This document shows, piece by piece, positions 41,870 through 50,187 of a stretch of DNA of 64,000 nucleotides. Source of the DNA: Senegalimassilia anaerobia JC110 (GTDB taxonomy: Bacteria; Actinomycetota; Coriobacteriia; Coriobacteriales; Eggerthellaceae); NCBI RefSeq assembly GCF_000236865.1, contig NZ_HE611016.1, positions 210,018-274,017 on the forward strand, given 5' to 3'. The notes beneath the pieces are model-generated. The model ran no database searches, had not been told where the DNA came from, and saw only the letters and a program-made list of their open reading frames with translations. Numbering within the stretch: position 1 is the stretch's first letter; every line of letters begins with the position of its first letter. Made by a program: the position numbers and the translations under genes.

Positions 41870-42221
41870 GCCTAACGCGGAATGCCTAGTGGCAGTCCGA
41901 GGCGGGGGAGCGCGTCGTGCATCGTGCACGGTGCGCTCCCTTGCGTTTTGGCGCGCGATGCATCCGCCCGTCGCGCATCGCATGCGGCTTTTGCGGACTG
42001 CGAGGGGTTCGAGCGCGTAAAGGGCGTCCTTTGAGGGGGAGGCTTCTTGGATGCCCCGTTGGGCGGCTGTTCGCGGCTGCGCCACGCGGGTGCTGGGCGT
42101 TTTTTCGAACATCCTGCGTTGATTTGCGGTATTTCGCGGGCGGCATGTCCCCCGACCTGGGGATGTTTCGTACTATGTCATAGGTAGATGAGGTTTCCGA
42201 GCTACTGCGGAGGCGTCTTGC
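41870..42221. other. intergenic region with hairpin before the sortase gene
   Basis: About 350 bases. A strong hairpin at 41908-41942 (GGGAGCGC with GCGCTCCC, inner CGTGCA/TGCACG) is followed by TTGCGTTTTGG and probably terminates the PAP/small-peptide transcript. No gene is supported in the rest. Confidence 0.55.
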
Positions 42222-43214
42222 GTGTTTTTCGCGCTTCGACGCTTGGGAAGGCGTGAATTGTCCGAATACCAGCATAACCGCGTGCAATCGCGCGGCGCGC
42301 ACGCAGCCCCGCAAGGGCAGGGTCCCGTGCGGCCCGTTTCCGTTTCCCAAGGTAGGCGCAAGCCCAAACGCTCGGGCGGCGTGTGGCGCGTGGTGTTCAT
42401 CATCTCCCTCATCGTGTTCGTATGCGCCGCGGGCGCGCTGGCCTTCATCGGCTACGGCTATTGGCACGGCCAGCAGAACAACAAGCAGCTCGAGCAGATC
42501 GGTTTCAACGCTCCCGATGCCGCTGCGCTTCAGCGTATGGACCTTGCAAGCTTCACCGTCGATTGGGACGCTTTGCGGGCCATCAACCCCGACGTGGTGG
42601 GGTGGATCTACGTTCCTGGCACCACCGTCAACTTCCCCATAGTGCACGGCACCGACGACGAGCATTACCTGAAAACCGACTTCTACGGGCAGACCAGCTG
42701 GGTGTCGTTCGGCAGCATCTTCCTGTCCGCGACCAATGCCGCCGATTTCTCCGATGCGAACAACATCGTGTACGGCCATCATATGAACGACGGCTCCATG
42801 TTCTCGCCCTTCGCCGATTTCGGCGACGCGGACACGTTCAACGGCCATCGCACCGTGTACGTGTTCACGCCCACGGCGAACTACCAGCTCACCACCTTCT
42901 CCATCGTGCATTGCGCGGCAGACGATCCTTTGGCTCAAACGGCGTTCGCCAGCGAGCAGGAGCGCCAGGCCTACGTGCAGGACAAGGTCGACCGTTCCGT
43001 CGTCACGGTGGCGGGGCTTCCCTCTGCCGCCGACATGAAGCACGCGTTCGCGTTCTCCACCTGCGATAACCTGGCCAGCAACGGCCGGTGGGTGCTGTTC
43101 GCGTACGAATCCGGTTCAACAGCAGCGGCCAGCAGCGTCGTTGCCGATGATAGCAACATCAACCCCGAGGACGTGGCCGCCGTCAGCGAAGCGGCAAAGG
43201 AGACAGCAGCATGA
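42222..43214 (+). CDS. class B sortase
   Basis: Membrane-anchored transpeptidase that attaches surface proteins to the wall or polymerises pilins. The protein of 330 aa has a basic cytoplasmic N-terminus, one membrane segment (about 55-85) and the extracellular sortase domain. The catalytic triad is visible: H187 within YGHHMNDG (186-187), C281 in FSTCDN and R289 in NGRWVLF. VVGWIYVPGTTVNFPIVHG is the class B signature. The start is a GTG with GGAGG 9 bases upstream. It overlaps purF by 4 bases (ATGA), so it is co-translated with a purine gene, an odd pairing. A substrate candidate in the window is the giant surface protein 2.4 kb upstream. Confidence 0.92.
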   Translation: MFFALRRLGRRELSEYQHNRVQSRGAHAAPQGQGPVRPVSVSQGRRKPKRSGGVWRVVFIISLIVFVCAAGALAFIGYGYWHGQQNNKQLEQIGFNAPDAAALQRMDLASFTVDWDALRAINPDVVGWIYVPGTTVNFPIVHGTDDEHYLKTDFYGQTSWVSFGSIFLSATNAADFSDANNIVYGHHMNDGSMFSPFADFGDADTFNGHRTVYVFTPTANYQLTTFSIVHCAADDPLAQTAFASEQERQAYVQDKVDRSVVTVAGLPSAADMKHAFAFSTCDNLASNGRWVLFAYESGSTAAASSVVADDSNINPEDVAAVSEAAKETAA

Positions 43215-44716
43215 GCACCTCGATTCTGCCGGGAGAGCGCCCCGACCGCTTGGAGGAGGAGTGCGCCGTGTTCGGCGTGTTCGCCCCCGGCGAGGACGTT
43301 GCACGTATGACGTGCTTCGGCCTGCAGGCGTTGCAGCACCGTGGGCAGGAGTCGGCCGGCATCGCCGTGGGCGATGGCGAGACCATCATGGTGTCGAAGG
43401 ACCTGGGCCTGGTCACCCAGGTGTTCGACGAGTCGCGCCTGGCCGCGCTCGAAGGCTATGTGGCCGTGGGCCACGCGCGCTATTCCACCAGCGGCGCCGC
43501 GGCGTCGTGGGAGGCCGCGCAGCCGCATATCTCGGCTATCGACGAGATCCTCATCGCCTTGGCGCATAACGGCACCCTGGTGAACACCAACAGCCTGCGC
43601 GCCCGCCTGATCGACGAGGGTATCCAGCTGCGCGCTGGCACCGACTCCGAGGTGGCCGCCAAGGCCATCGGCAGCGTCACGCAGAAGACGCACCACCTGC
43701 GCGAGGGCATCCGCTACGCCATGCAGTACATGGAGGGCGCCTACGCCATGGTGCTGGCCAGCCCCGACACGCTGTATGCGTTCCGCGACCCCAACGGCAT
43801 CCGCCCGCTGTGCATCGGCAAGCTGCCCGAGGGTCGCGGCTGGGTGGTTTCCAGCGAAACCTGCGGCCTGGACATCGTGGGCGCCGAATACGTGCGCGAC
43901 GTCGAGCCCGGCGAGATCGTGCGCTTCAACAAGGACGGCGTCACCTCCGAGCAGGGCGTCGAGCCGCGCAAGCGCGCCAGCTGCATCTTCGAGTACGTGT
44001 ACTTCGCCCGCCCCGACTCCGTCATGGACGGTCAGTCGGTCTATCAGGCACGCCGTAACATGGGCCGCATCCTGGCCCGCGAGGCGCCGGCCGACGCCGA
44101 CCTGGTGCTCGGCGTGCCCGACAGCGGCATCCCGTCGGCCATGGGCTTCGCCTTCGAAAGCGGCATCCCATATTCGGACGGCATCGTGAAGAACCGCTAC
44201 GTTGGCCGCACGTTCATCCAGCCCACGCAGGCCATGCGCCAGCTGGGCATCCGCCTGAAGCTCAACCCGTTGCCTTCCGTCATCCGCGGCAAGCGCCTGG
44301 TGGTCATCGACGACTCCATCGTGCGCGGCAACACGTCGAAGAAGCTCATCGAGATGCTGCGCGACGCCGGCGCCACCGAGGTGCACATGCGCATCGTCAG
44401 CCCCGAGGTCATGTGGCCGTGCTTCTACGGCATCGACACCGACACGCGCGACCAGCTGATCGCCGCGAACATGACCAACGACGAGATGTGCGAGTGGATG
44501 GGCGCCGACTCGCTGGCGTTCATCAGCCTGCAGGGCCTGCGTGACAGCCTGCCCGACGTGCGCACGCCGGGCTACTGCGAGGCATGTTTCTCGGGCGAGT
44601 ACCCCGTGGACATCCCCGCCTACACCGCGCGCAACAGCTTCATGACCAAGGCCGACTTCGCCGCCGCCTACGAAAAGGAAGCGCAAGAAGCAGAAAACAC
44701 CCAAGTCAGCGTCTAG
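43211..44716 (+). CDS. purF: amidophosphoribosyltransferase (PurF)
   Basis: First committed step of purine synthesis: PRPP plus glutamine gives phosphoribosylamine. The 501-aa protein has a 17-residue propeptide before the catalytic Cys18 (EEECAVFGVF), which must be exposed by processing. It has LQHRGQESAGIAV, the PRPP-binding motif VVIDDSIVRGNTSKK, and the Bacillus-type cysteines in SCIFEYVYFARPDS, PCFYGID and CEACF, consistent with a 4Fe-4S cluster. The ATG overlaps the sortase stop. purM lies 126 bases downstream with a hairpin in between. Confidence 0.97.
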   Translation: MSTSILPGERPDRLEEECAVFGVFAPGEDVARMTCFGLQALQHRGQESAGIAVGDGETIMVSKDLGLVTQVFDESRLAALEGYVAVGHARYSTSGAAASWEAAQPHISAIDEILIALAHNGTLVNTNSLRARLIDEGIQLRAGTDSEVAAKAIGSVTQKTHHLREGIRYAMQYMEGAYAMVLASPDTLYAFRDPNGIRPLCIGKLPEGRGWVVSSETCGLDIVGAEYVRDVEPGEIVRFNKDGVTSEQGVEPRKRASCIFEYVYFARPDSVMDGQSVYQARRNMGRILAREAPADADLVLGVPDSGIPSAMGFAFESGIPYSDGIVKNRYVGRTFIQPTQAMRQLGIRLKLNPLPSVIRGKRLVVIDDSIVRGNTSKKLIEMLRDAGATEVHMRIVSPEVMWPCFYGIDTDTRDQLIAANMTNDEMCEWMGADSLAFISLQGLRDSLPDVRTPGYCEACFSGEYPVDIPAYTARNSFMTKADFAAAYEKEAQEAENTQVSV

Positions 44717-44730
44717 CAACCGCAAACACG

Positions 44731-44764
44731 CCAGACAGTTTGGGGACGTAGGATTAACTGTCCG
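44731..44764 (+). other. hairpin between purF and purM
   Basis: GACAGTT (44734-44740) and AACTGTC (44755-44761) can pair around 14 bases, followed by CGGGTTTTGG. It could attenuate transcription or protect an mRNA end. Confidence 0.45.
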
Positions 44765-44842
44765 GGTTTTGGAAGGTTAACGGTGCGGGAGCGCTGGCCG
44801 CAGGGTCGGTCGGGTTCCCGCCTATCAGATAAGGAGCATCCA

Positions 44843-45925
44843 GTGACGAAGCAGGAAGTTACGTACCAGGCAGCAGGCGTGGATACCGCCGAGGGCGCGC
44901 GCGCCGTTGACGCCATCAAGGAGACGGTGCACTCCACGTATCGCCCGGAGGTCGTCGGCGACATCGGCGGCTTCGGCGGCCTGTTCAGCATCGCGGCGGC
45001 CAAGGACATGGCCGAGCCGCTGCTGGTTTCCGGCACCGACGGCGTGGGCACGAAGCTCAAGGTTGCCCAGCTGGCCGGCAAGCACGGCACGGTGGGCATC
45101 GACTTGGTGGCCATGTGCGTCAACGACATCCTGGCGTGCGGCGCCGAGCCGTTGTTCTTCCTGGACTACATCGCCATCGGCAAACTGCGCAAGGAGCACG
45201 TGGCCGAGGTCGTTGCCGGCATCGGCGAGGGTTGCCGTCAGGCGGGCTGCGCGCTCATCGGCGGCGAGATGGCCGAGCACCCGGGCGTCATGGACCCCGA
45301 CGACTACGACCTGTCCGGCTTCACCGTGGGCGTTGTCGACAAACCGAAGATGCTCGACCCCGAAAGCGTGTCCGAGGGCGACGTGCTCATCGGCCTGGCA
45401 TCCTCGGGCTTGCACTCCAACGGCTACTCCCTGGCCCGCAAGGTGTGCGTGGAGGGCAAAAGCCGCGAAGAGCTGCTCGCGCCGGTGGAGGCGCTGGACG
45501 GCCAGTCCGTGGCCGACGCGCTGCTCACGCCGACGCGCATCTACGTGAAGCAGGTGCTCGGTACGCTGAAGGCATGCCCGGGCGCCGTGCGTGCGCTGGC
45601 CCACATCACGGGCGGCGGCATCTCCGAGAACCTCAACCGCGCGCTGAACGAGCGCGTGGACGCGCAGGTGAACCTGGGCACCTGGCCCGTGCCGGCCGTG
45701 GCGAAGTACGTGTGCGACGCCGCCGAGCTGTCCGAGCCGCAGGCGCTCAAGACGTTCAACATGGGCGTGGGCATGATCTTGATCGTGGACCCCGCGCGCG
45801 CCGAGGAAGTCGAGGCCGCTCTGGCCGAAGCCGGCGAGAAGACCTATCGCGTCGGCCGCATCGTGTCCGGCACCGGCGAGGTGCAGTACACGGGCGAAGG
45901 CAACCTGTACGGGTATCAGGGGTAA
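44843..45925 (+). CDS. purM: phosphoribosylformylglycinamidine cyclo-ligase (AIR synthetase)
   Basis: ATP-dependent ring closure of FGAM to AIR in purine synthesis. The GTG at 44843 has AAGGAG 6 bases upstream; the product is 360 aa. Family motifs include YQAAGVDTAEG at the N-terminus, SGTDGVGTKLKVA, HGTVGIDLVAMCVNDI, GGEMAEHPGVM, LASSGLHSNGYSL and HITGGGISENLNR. It follows purF in the usual purine order and ends in a strong terminator. Confidence 0.97.
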   Translation: MTKQEVTYQAAGVDTAEGARAVDAIKETVHSTYRPEVVGDIGGFGGLFSIAAAKDMAEPLLVSGTDGVGTKLKVAQLAGKHGTVGIDLVAMCVNDILACGAEPLFFLDYIAIGKLRKEHVAEVVAGIGEGCRQAGCALIGGEMAEHPGVMDPDDYDLSGFTVGVVDKPKMLDPESVSEGDVLIGLASSGLHSNGYSLARKVCVEGKSREELLAPVEALDGQSVADALLTPTRIYVKQVLGTLKACPGAVRALAHITGGGISENLNRALNERVDAQVNLGTWPVPAVAKYVCDAAELSEPQALKTFNMGVGMILIVDPARAEEVEAALAEAGEKTYRVGRIVSGTGEVQYTGEGNLYGYQG

Positions 45926-45956
45926 ACTCCGGCATCTCCGTTACAACTTGCATGAC

Positions 45957-45986
45957 CGAAAGGACCGCGTTTGCGGTCCTTTTTGA
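45957..45986 (+). terminator. terminator after purM
   Basis: AAAGGACCGC / GCGGTCCTTT stem with GTTT loop and TTTTT tail. Confidence 0.9.
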
Positions 45987-46027
45987 TTAATGACTTCAGT
46001 CTAGCGCGCGCGTAGCCGCGCCAAGTA

Positions 46028-46284
46028 AACTTCGAGACGCCCACGAACCCGCTCATGAAGGTGACGCATATCGCCGGCGTGAAGCGCACGGTGGGAGAGG
46101 GGATGCGCGTGGAGCGCCACTGCGCCAACGCGCTGGCGGTGGCCCGCTACCTGGAGGGCGTGCCGTGCGTGAAGCGCGTGCTGTACCCCGGGCTGGAAAG
46201 CTCGCCGTATCACGAGCTGGTGAAAACCCAGATGAGCGGCCTGGGAACGGGGATCCTGTCCTTCGAGCTTGCCGACGACGTTAA
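46028..46284 (+). pseudogene. trans-sulfuration PLP enzyme remnant (Cys/Met metabolism family)
   Basis: No usable start, no catalytic lysine region. The frame from 46028 reads [17 protein letters not shown], a hallmark of the cystathionine gamma-synthase / gamma-lyase / O-acetylhomoserine sulfhydrylase family. It then jumps to [19 protein letters not shown] and [19 protein letters not shown], the later part of the same family. The intervening PLP-lysine section is deleted, and the 5' two thirds and the 3' end are missing. Ends in a hairpin at 46287. Non-functional by inspection. Confidence 0.75.
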
Positions 46285-46286
46285 TG

Positions 46287-46315
46287 GTGTGGGGGCCTCG
46301 GCCCGAGGCCCCACA
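46287..46315 (-). terminator. hairpin at the 3' end of tetR
   Basis: GTGTGGGG-CCTCGG pairs with CCGAGG-CCCCACAC, directly after the tetR stop. There is no T-run, so it may rather stabilise the mRNA end. Confidence 0.55.
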
Positions 46316-46888
46316 CTAGCGCATGAGCGGGGCGGCGCCATGGCAGGTGATGGCGCCGAGCAGCGGCGCCGCTTCTTGCGGGTCGACGCGTTTGCCGCGA
46401 CGCACCCATTCGCGGTAAAAGTCCAGCGCCGTGGTGCGGATAAAGTTCAGCACCAGCTCCTCAGCGTCGGCGTCCATCCATGCAAAAGGGTCCTGCCCAG
46501 CGGACTTATAGCGCATCATCTGCTCACGATAGATATGGTTGCCAAAGTCGTAGGGTCCGGGCGAACAGATAAGCTTCTCAATGGTAGGAGTTTGCCCGAC
46601 AAGGAACATAAAGAAACGCTGCGCATGACCGTCAAGGTCTTTTGGCTGGTCGGCAGTGGTTTCGTAATTATCGAAAAAGTCGTTCATAACTTCATTCATC
46701 ACGCTGTCGTACAGCGCTTCGATAGATTCGAAGTGCAGATAGAACGTCTTGCGGTTGATGCCGGCGCGCTCGGTTAAATCCTTCACCGTGATTCTTGCCA
46801 CGCCCACTTCGCCCACCATATCCATGAACGCATCGCGTATGAGTTTGCGCGTGCGCACGACGCGCAAATCTGTTTTGCTTTCGGTCAT
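46316..46888 (-). CDS. TetR-family transcriptional regulator
   Basis: DNA-binding repressor, 190 aa. The N-terminal TetR helix-turn-helix is visible ([34 protein letters not shown]). The C-terminal part is a helical ligand-binding domain (about 65-190) with a TetR_C-like WVRRGK region. ATG 46888 has GGGGGAG upstream; an in-frame start at 46942 would place the coding region over an inverted repeat and is less likely. It is divergent from the oxidoreductase operon and probably controls it; the inducer is unknown. Confidence 0.88.
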   Translation of the reverse strand: MTESKTDLRVVRTRKLIRDAFMDMVGEVGVARITVKDLTERAGINRKTFYLHFESIEALYDSVMNEVMNDFFDNYETTADQPKDLDGHAQRFFMFLVGQTPTIEKLICSPGPYDFGNHIYREQMMRYKSAGQDPFAWMDADAEELVLNFIRTTALDFYREWVRRGKRVDPQEAAPLLGAITCHGAAPLMR

Positions 46889-46921
46889 GATCTCCCCCCG
46901 TACCTTGGCTGCGCCCATGCG

Positions 46922-46953
46922 TTTCGCCACAGAAAAATGCACGTGTGGCGAAA
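46922..46953. promoter_or_regulatory. 10-bp inverted repeat upstream of tetR
   Basis: TTTCGCCACA (46922-46931) and TGTGGCGAAA (46944-46953) are perfect complements separated by 12 bases. Candidate TetR operator or leader hairpin, 34-65 bp before the regulator start. Confidence 0.6.
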
Positions 46954-47104
46954 TCCCCTTCGTTCGAAATGTGTCGATTATACCCCGATTCCTTGCGTTC
47001 GTTGCCTAAGCACCATATCGCGAAGCTGGGCAGTGAACGAGGTTTCCATACCCTCCATAATGCAGGTGCGAAACGGGTCCAGTATAAATCGGTCATCGTA
47101 ATTA

Positions 47105-47132
47105 TATCCCTTTTACCTAGGAAAACGGGATA
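47105..47132. promoter_or_regulatory. 28-bp near-perfect palindrome before the oxidoreductase gene
   Basis: Centred on CCTAGG, with TATCCC...GGGATA ends and TTTT/AAAA inner arms; 24 of 28 positions are symmetric. It ends 20 bases before the ATG at 47153, just ahead of the ribosome binding site. Likely operator for a dimeric regulator. Confidence 0.65.
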
Positions 47133-47152
47133 TGCGGAACGAAGGAGAGGAT

Positions 47153-49558
47153 ATGGAAGGTAGCAAAAGGATGCGTGCGGTGCTTAATCGTCGTAGCTTC
47201 CTCAGGCTAGGTGCTGCCAGCGGCGCACTTGCTGCTGTGGGCGGTATGGCCACCACGCAGGGCTGGCTGGCACCTGCGCAGGCAACAGCGGCGCCTGAGG
47301 AGCGCACGGCGTTCACCTACCACAACGAGCATTGCCTGTGTAACTGCATGTTGCAGTGCACGGTGCGTGACGGACGCCTGGTCATGGTGCAACCGCGCCC
47401 GAATAGTGACAAGCGTTTCCAAAACGTGTGCCTTAAGGGCATTTCCGAGATTGAGCACATCTATGGCGAAGCGCGCATTCAATCGCCTATGCGTCGCGTG
47501 GGAGAACGTGGCAGCGGTCAGTTCGAGGTGATCAGCTGGGACGAGGCGTTTAAAATCATCGCCGAGAATTTTCAGGCCACCATCGACAAGTACGGTTCGC
47601 AGGCGTTGTGGATTCAATACTCCACGGAGGCTTCGCAGCGCTTCAGTCCGCTACTAGCTTCCATTTTGGGCGCGCAAGCTGGCGGTTTGAACGGCTACGA
47701 CATGGGCCAGGGCAACGGTCAGGGTCAAGCGTTCGGCTGGTCGGGCATGTTCGCGCTCAACACCATATGGGAGTGGAAGCAGGCTAACGTGGTGCTTATG
47801 GCCAACTGCAACGTGCTGGAAACGGGCATGATGTGGTCGCGCGCTTTCCTTGATGCTCAGGCTGCTGGCACGAAGATCATCGTACTCGACCCGCGTTTCA
47901 CGGCAACGGCAAGCAAGGCAGACCAGTGGGTTGGGCTGCGCGCGGGTACCGACCCGGCGTTTTTCCTGGGAATGGTGAAGTACCTGCTGGACAACGACTT
48001 GTGCGATCGCGAGCACATGCTGGCGCACACGTCGTTCCCCTTCCTTGTGAACGCGAAAACCGGTGAGGTCCTCGGCGAGATGCACGATGCGGTGGATAAG
48101 GAAACTGGCAAGCCGAAGCAAGTGAAAGCCCCGTATGTGTGGGACAGCGCAACGGGTGCGGCTGTGCTGCATGATACGCCGGGCGCACAGCCTGCGCTCG
48201 AAGGCACCTTCACGGTGGACGGTGTGCAATATATCACCGAGTATGACTTGCTCAAGCAGCAGATGGCCGACTACACGCTCGACTGGGCCGAGGGCGTTAC
48301 CGGTGTGCCGGCCGATACTATCGCCCAGGTGGCGCGCGAGTATGCAAAGGGTCCGTCTATCATCTGCAATGGCGTGGGCGGTATCGATAAGTTCTTCAAC
48401 AACGACATCGCCGGCCACTGCTATGCGCTTATCGCCTCGCTAACCGGCAACTATGGCAAGCGCGGCACCGGTTGCGGTATCTACCACTACCACACTGTCC
48501 TGTCCGAGGCCAAGTTGGGCGCCTGGAAGCTGCCTGAGAACAGAAAGCCCACGCCTAGCAAAAAAGGCTTCTACGACATTGTGAACACCGACGACGTGCA
48601 CGCGGCCATGTTCTTCGGCGATATTCCCACGCAGAAGGCGGCGAACTGGGCAAAAACGCAGCGTTGGTTGGATTCGCTGGACTTCGTGTGCCTGGCAGAC
48701 ATCTATCACAGCTCGGTTGTTGACTACGTTGACCTGGTGCTTCCCGTGTGCAGCAAGTTCGAGTGCGCCGACAGCGTGGGCGGCGTGAAGAACGCCAACG
48801 GCTATATTCTGGAGAACCAGAAGGTGCTTGACCCGTTGTTCGATTCCAAATCCGACTTCTACATTGAGAAGGGCATTGCCGAAGCCATGGGGCTGGGCGG
48901 TTTGTATCCGGAGAATGGCGAAGAATATGCTCGCGCTATCTTGACCACGGACGACCCGTCGTGTGAAGGTATCACACTTGAAGCGCTGAACAGGGAAAAC
49001 GGTGCCTGCAAGCTGGTGCTGGATTGGGACGATACCGTCGGCGAGGAAGTGGGCATGACCTACGCAACGCCTTCGACCAAGCAGGAGCCGTACTACGAGA
49101 ACATGCTGGCGTGGGGCCAGGCGTTCCCGCAGTGGGAGCGTCCTAACGAGGCGTACCCGGAAAACCCGCTGCGCGAAAAATACCCGCTGCAGTTCAGCCA
49201 AGCTCGTTCGCGCTTCCGCGTGCATTCTGCCTATTCGGGTGCGAAGTGGATCCAGCAGCTGTTCGAGCCGCATATCGAGCTGAACCCGTCCGATGCCGCT
49301 GCGCGTGGCCTTGTCGATGGCGACGAGGTTGAGGTGTACAACGATCGCGGTTCGTTCCGCACGAAGCTGCGCCTGAACAACGCCGTGCAGCCTGAAAGCG
49401 CGTTTATGGCCGAAAGCACGTACCGTCAGTATCTTAATGGGACGCTGATGCAAAGCGTATCCAACGATACGATGAACCCGCGCGGTTACGACATGATGTT
49501 CGGTCCCATGATTCCGTATAACGACACGCTCATTGAGATCAAAAAGGCAGGTGAATAG
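47153..49558 (+). CDS. Tat-exported DMSO-reductase-family molybdopterin oxidoreductase
   Basis: Catalytic subunit with a bis-MGD molybdenum cofactor and an N-terminal 4Fe-4S cluster, acting at the outer face of the membrane. The 801-aa product has a twin-arginine signal (NRRSFLRLGAASGALA), then the Cx3Cx3C set in HCLCNCMLQC and a fourth Cys in NVCLKG. It has WDEAFKIIAEN, the dinucleotide-binding LMANCNVLETGMMW, and the C-terminal molydopterin domain (GLVDGDEVEVYNDRGSF). The substrate cannot be read from sequence. ATG 47153 has AAGGAGAGG at 4-9 bases; ATG 47132 has none. It leads an operon with the ferredoxin and NrfD subunits. Confidence 0.93.
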   Translation: MEGSKRMRAVLNRRSFLRLGAASGALAAVGGMATTQGWLAPAQATAAPEERTAFTYHNEHCLCNCMLQCTVRDGRLVMVQPRPNSDKRFQNVCLKGISEIEHIYGEARIQSPMRRVGERGSGQFEVISWDEAFKIIAENFQATIDKYGSQALWIQYSTEASQRFSPLLASILGAQAGGLNGYDMGQGNGQGQAFGWSGMFALNTIWEWKQANVVLMANCNVLETGMMWSRAFLDAQAAGTKIIVLDPRFTATASKADQWVGLRAGTDPAFFLGMVKYLLDNDLCDREHMLAHTSFPFLVNAKTGEVLGEMHDAVDKETGKPKQVKAPYVWDSATGAAVLHDTPGAQPALEGTFTVDGVQYITEYDLLKQQMADYTLDWAEGVTGVPADTIAQVAREYAKGPSIICNGVGGIDKFFNNDIAGHCYALIASLTGNYGKRGTGCGIYHYHTVLSEAKLGAWKLPENRKPTPSKKGFYDIVNTDDVHAAMFFGDIPTQKAANWAKTQRWLDSLDFVCLADIYHSSVVDYVDLVLPVCSKFECADSVGGVKNANGYILENQKVLDPLFDSKSDFYIEKGIAEAMGLGGLYPENGEEYARAILTTDDPSCEGITLEALNRENGACKLVLDWDDTVGEEVGMTYATPSTKQEPYYENMLAWGQAFPQWERPNEAYPENPLREKYPLQFSQARSRFRVHSAYSGAKWIQQLFEPHIELNPSDAAARGLVDGDEVEVYNDRGSFRTKLRLNNAVQPESAFMAESTYRQYLNGTLMQSVSNDTMNPRGYDMMFGPMIPYNDTLIEIKKAGE

Positions 49559-49561
49559 TCC

Positions 49562-50176
49562 ATGACGAAACTGGCTATCGCAATAGACCTGCACCGCTGC
49601 ATCGGGTGCAACACGTGCTCGATCGCTTGCAAGATGCAGAACAACGTCCCTGATGGCATGCTGTGGAACCGCGTGCTTACCGAGGGCGTGGAGATGTTCG
49701 ACGACGCTGTTGGCGTGTACCCCAACCTTTCGCGTACGTATCTGCCGGTTGCTTGCCAGCACTGCGAGAATCCTGCATGCATGAAGGTGTGCCCGACCGG
49801 CGCCACATACAAAGATGAGCAGGGTCGCGTGGAGATTGATTACGACCGCTGCATCGGCTGTCGTATGTGCATGGGTGCCTGTCCGTATAACGCCCGCGTG
49901 TTCAACTGGAACGAGCCTGTGCGCGCGACAGGTTTCCACTATGGCGATGCCGACGTGCCGGTTCGCCCGCGCGGCGTGGCCGAGAAATGCAGCCTGTGCA
50001 AGGAGCGTACCGATCGCGGCGACGAGCCTATGTGCGTGCATTGCTGCCCGGGCGATGCCCGCGTGTTCGGCGACCTGGATGATCCGGATTCGGCAGTGTC
50101 GAGGCTTTGGCGTCGTGGCGGTCATGTGCTGCTCGAGGAAAAGGGCACGCGCCCGCAAGTGTTTTACGTGAACTAG
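49562..50176 (+). CDS. DmsB-like four-cluster ferredoxin subunit
   Basis: Electron-transfer subunit between the membrane anchor and the catalytic subunit. The 204-aa protein has the four-cluster layout: CIGCNTCSIACKMQN (first), CQHCENPACMKVCPTGA (second), CIGCRMCMGACPYNARVF (third) and CSLCKERTDRGDEPMCVHCCPGDAR split around a loop (fourth). It has no signal peptide and would be carried out with the Tat-bearing partner. The start is 3 bases after the catalytic subunit stop. Confidence 0.94.
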   Translation: MTKLAIAIDLHRCIGCNTCSIACKMQNNVPDGMLWNRVLTEGVEMFDDAVGVYPNLSRTYLPVACQHCENPACMKVCPTGATYKDEQGRVEIDYDRCIGCRMCMGACPYNARVFNWNEPVRATGFHYGDADVPVRPRGVAEKCSLCKERTDRGDEPMCVHCCPGDARVFGDLDDPDSAVSRLWRRGGHVLLEEKGTRPQVFYVN

Positions 50177-50187
50177 GGGGTTGATGG

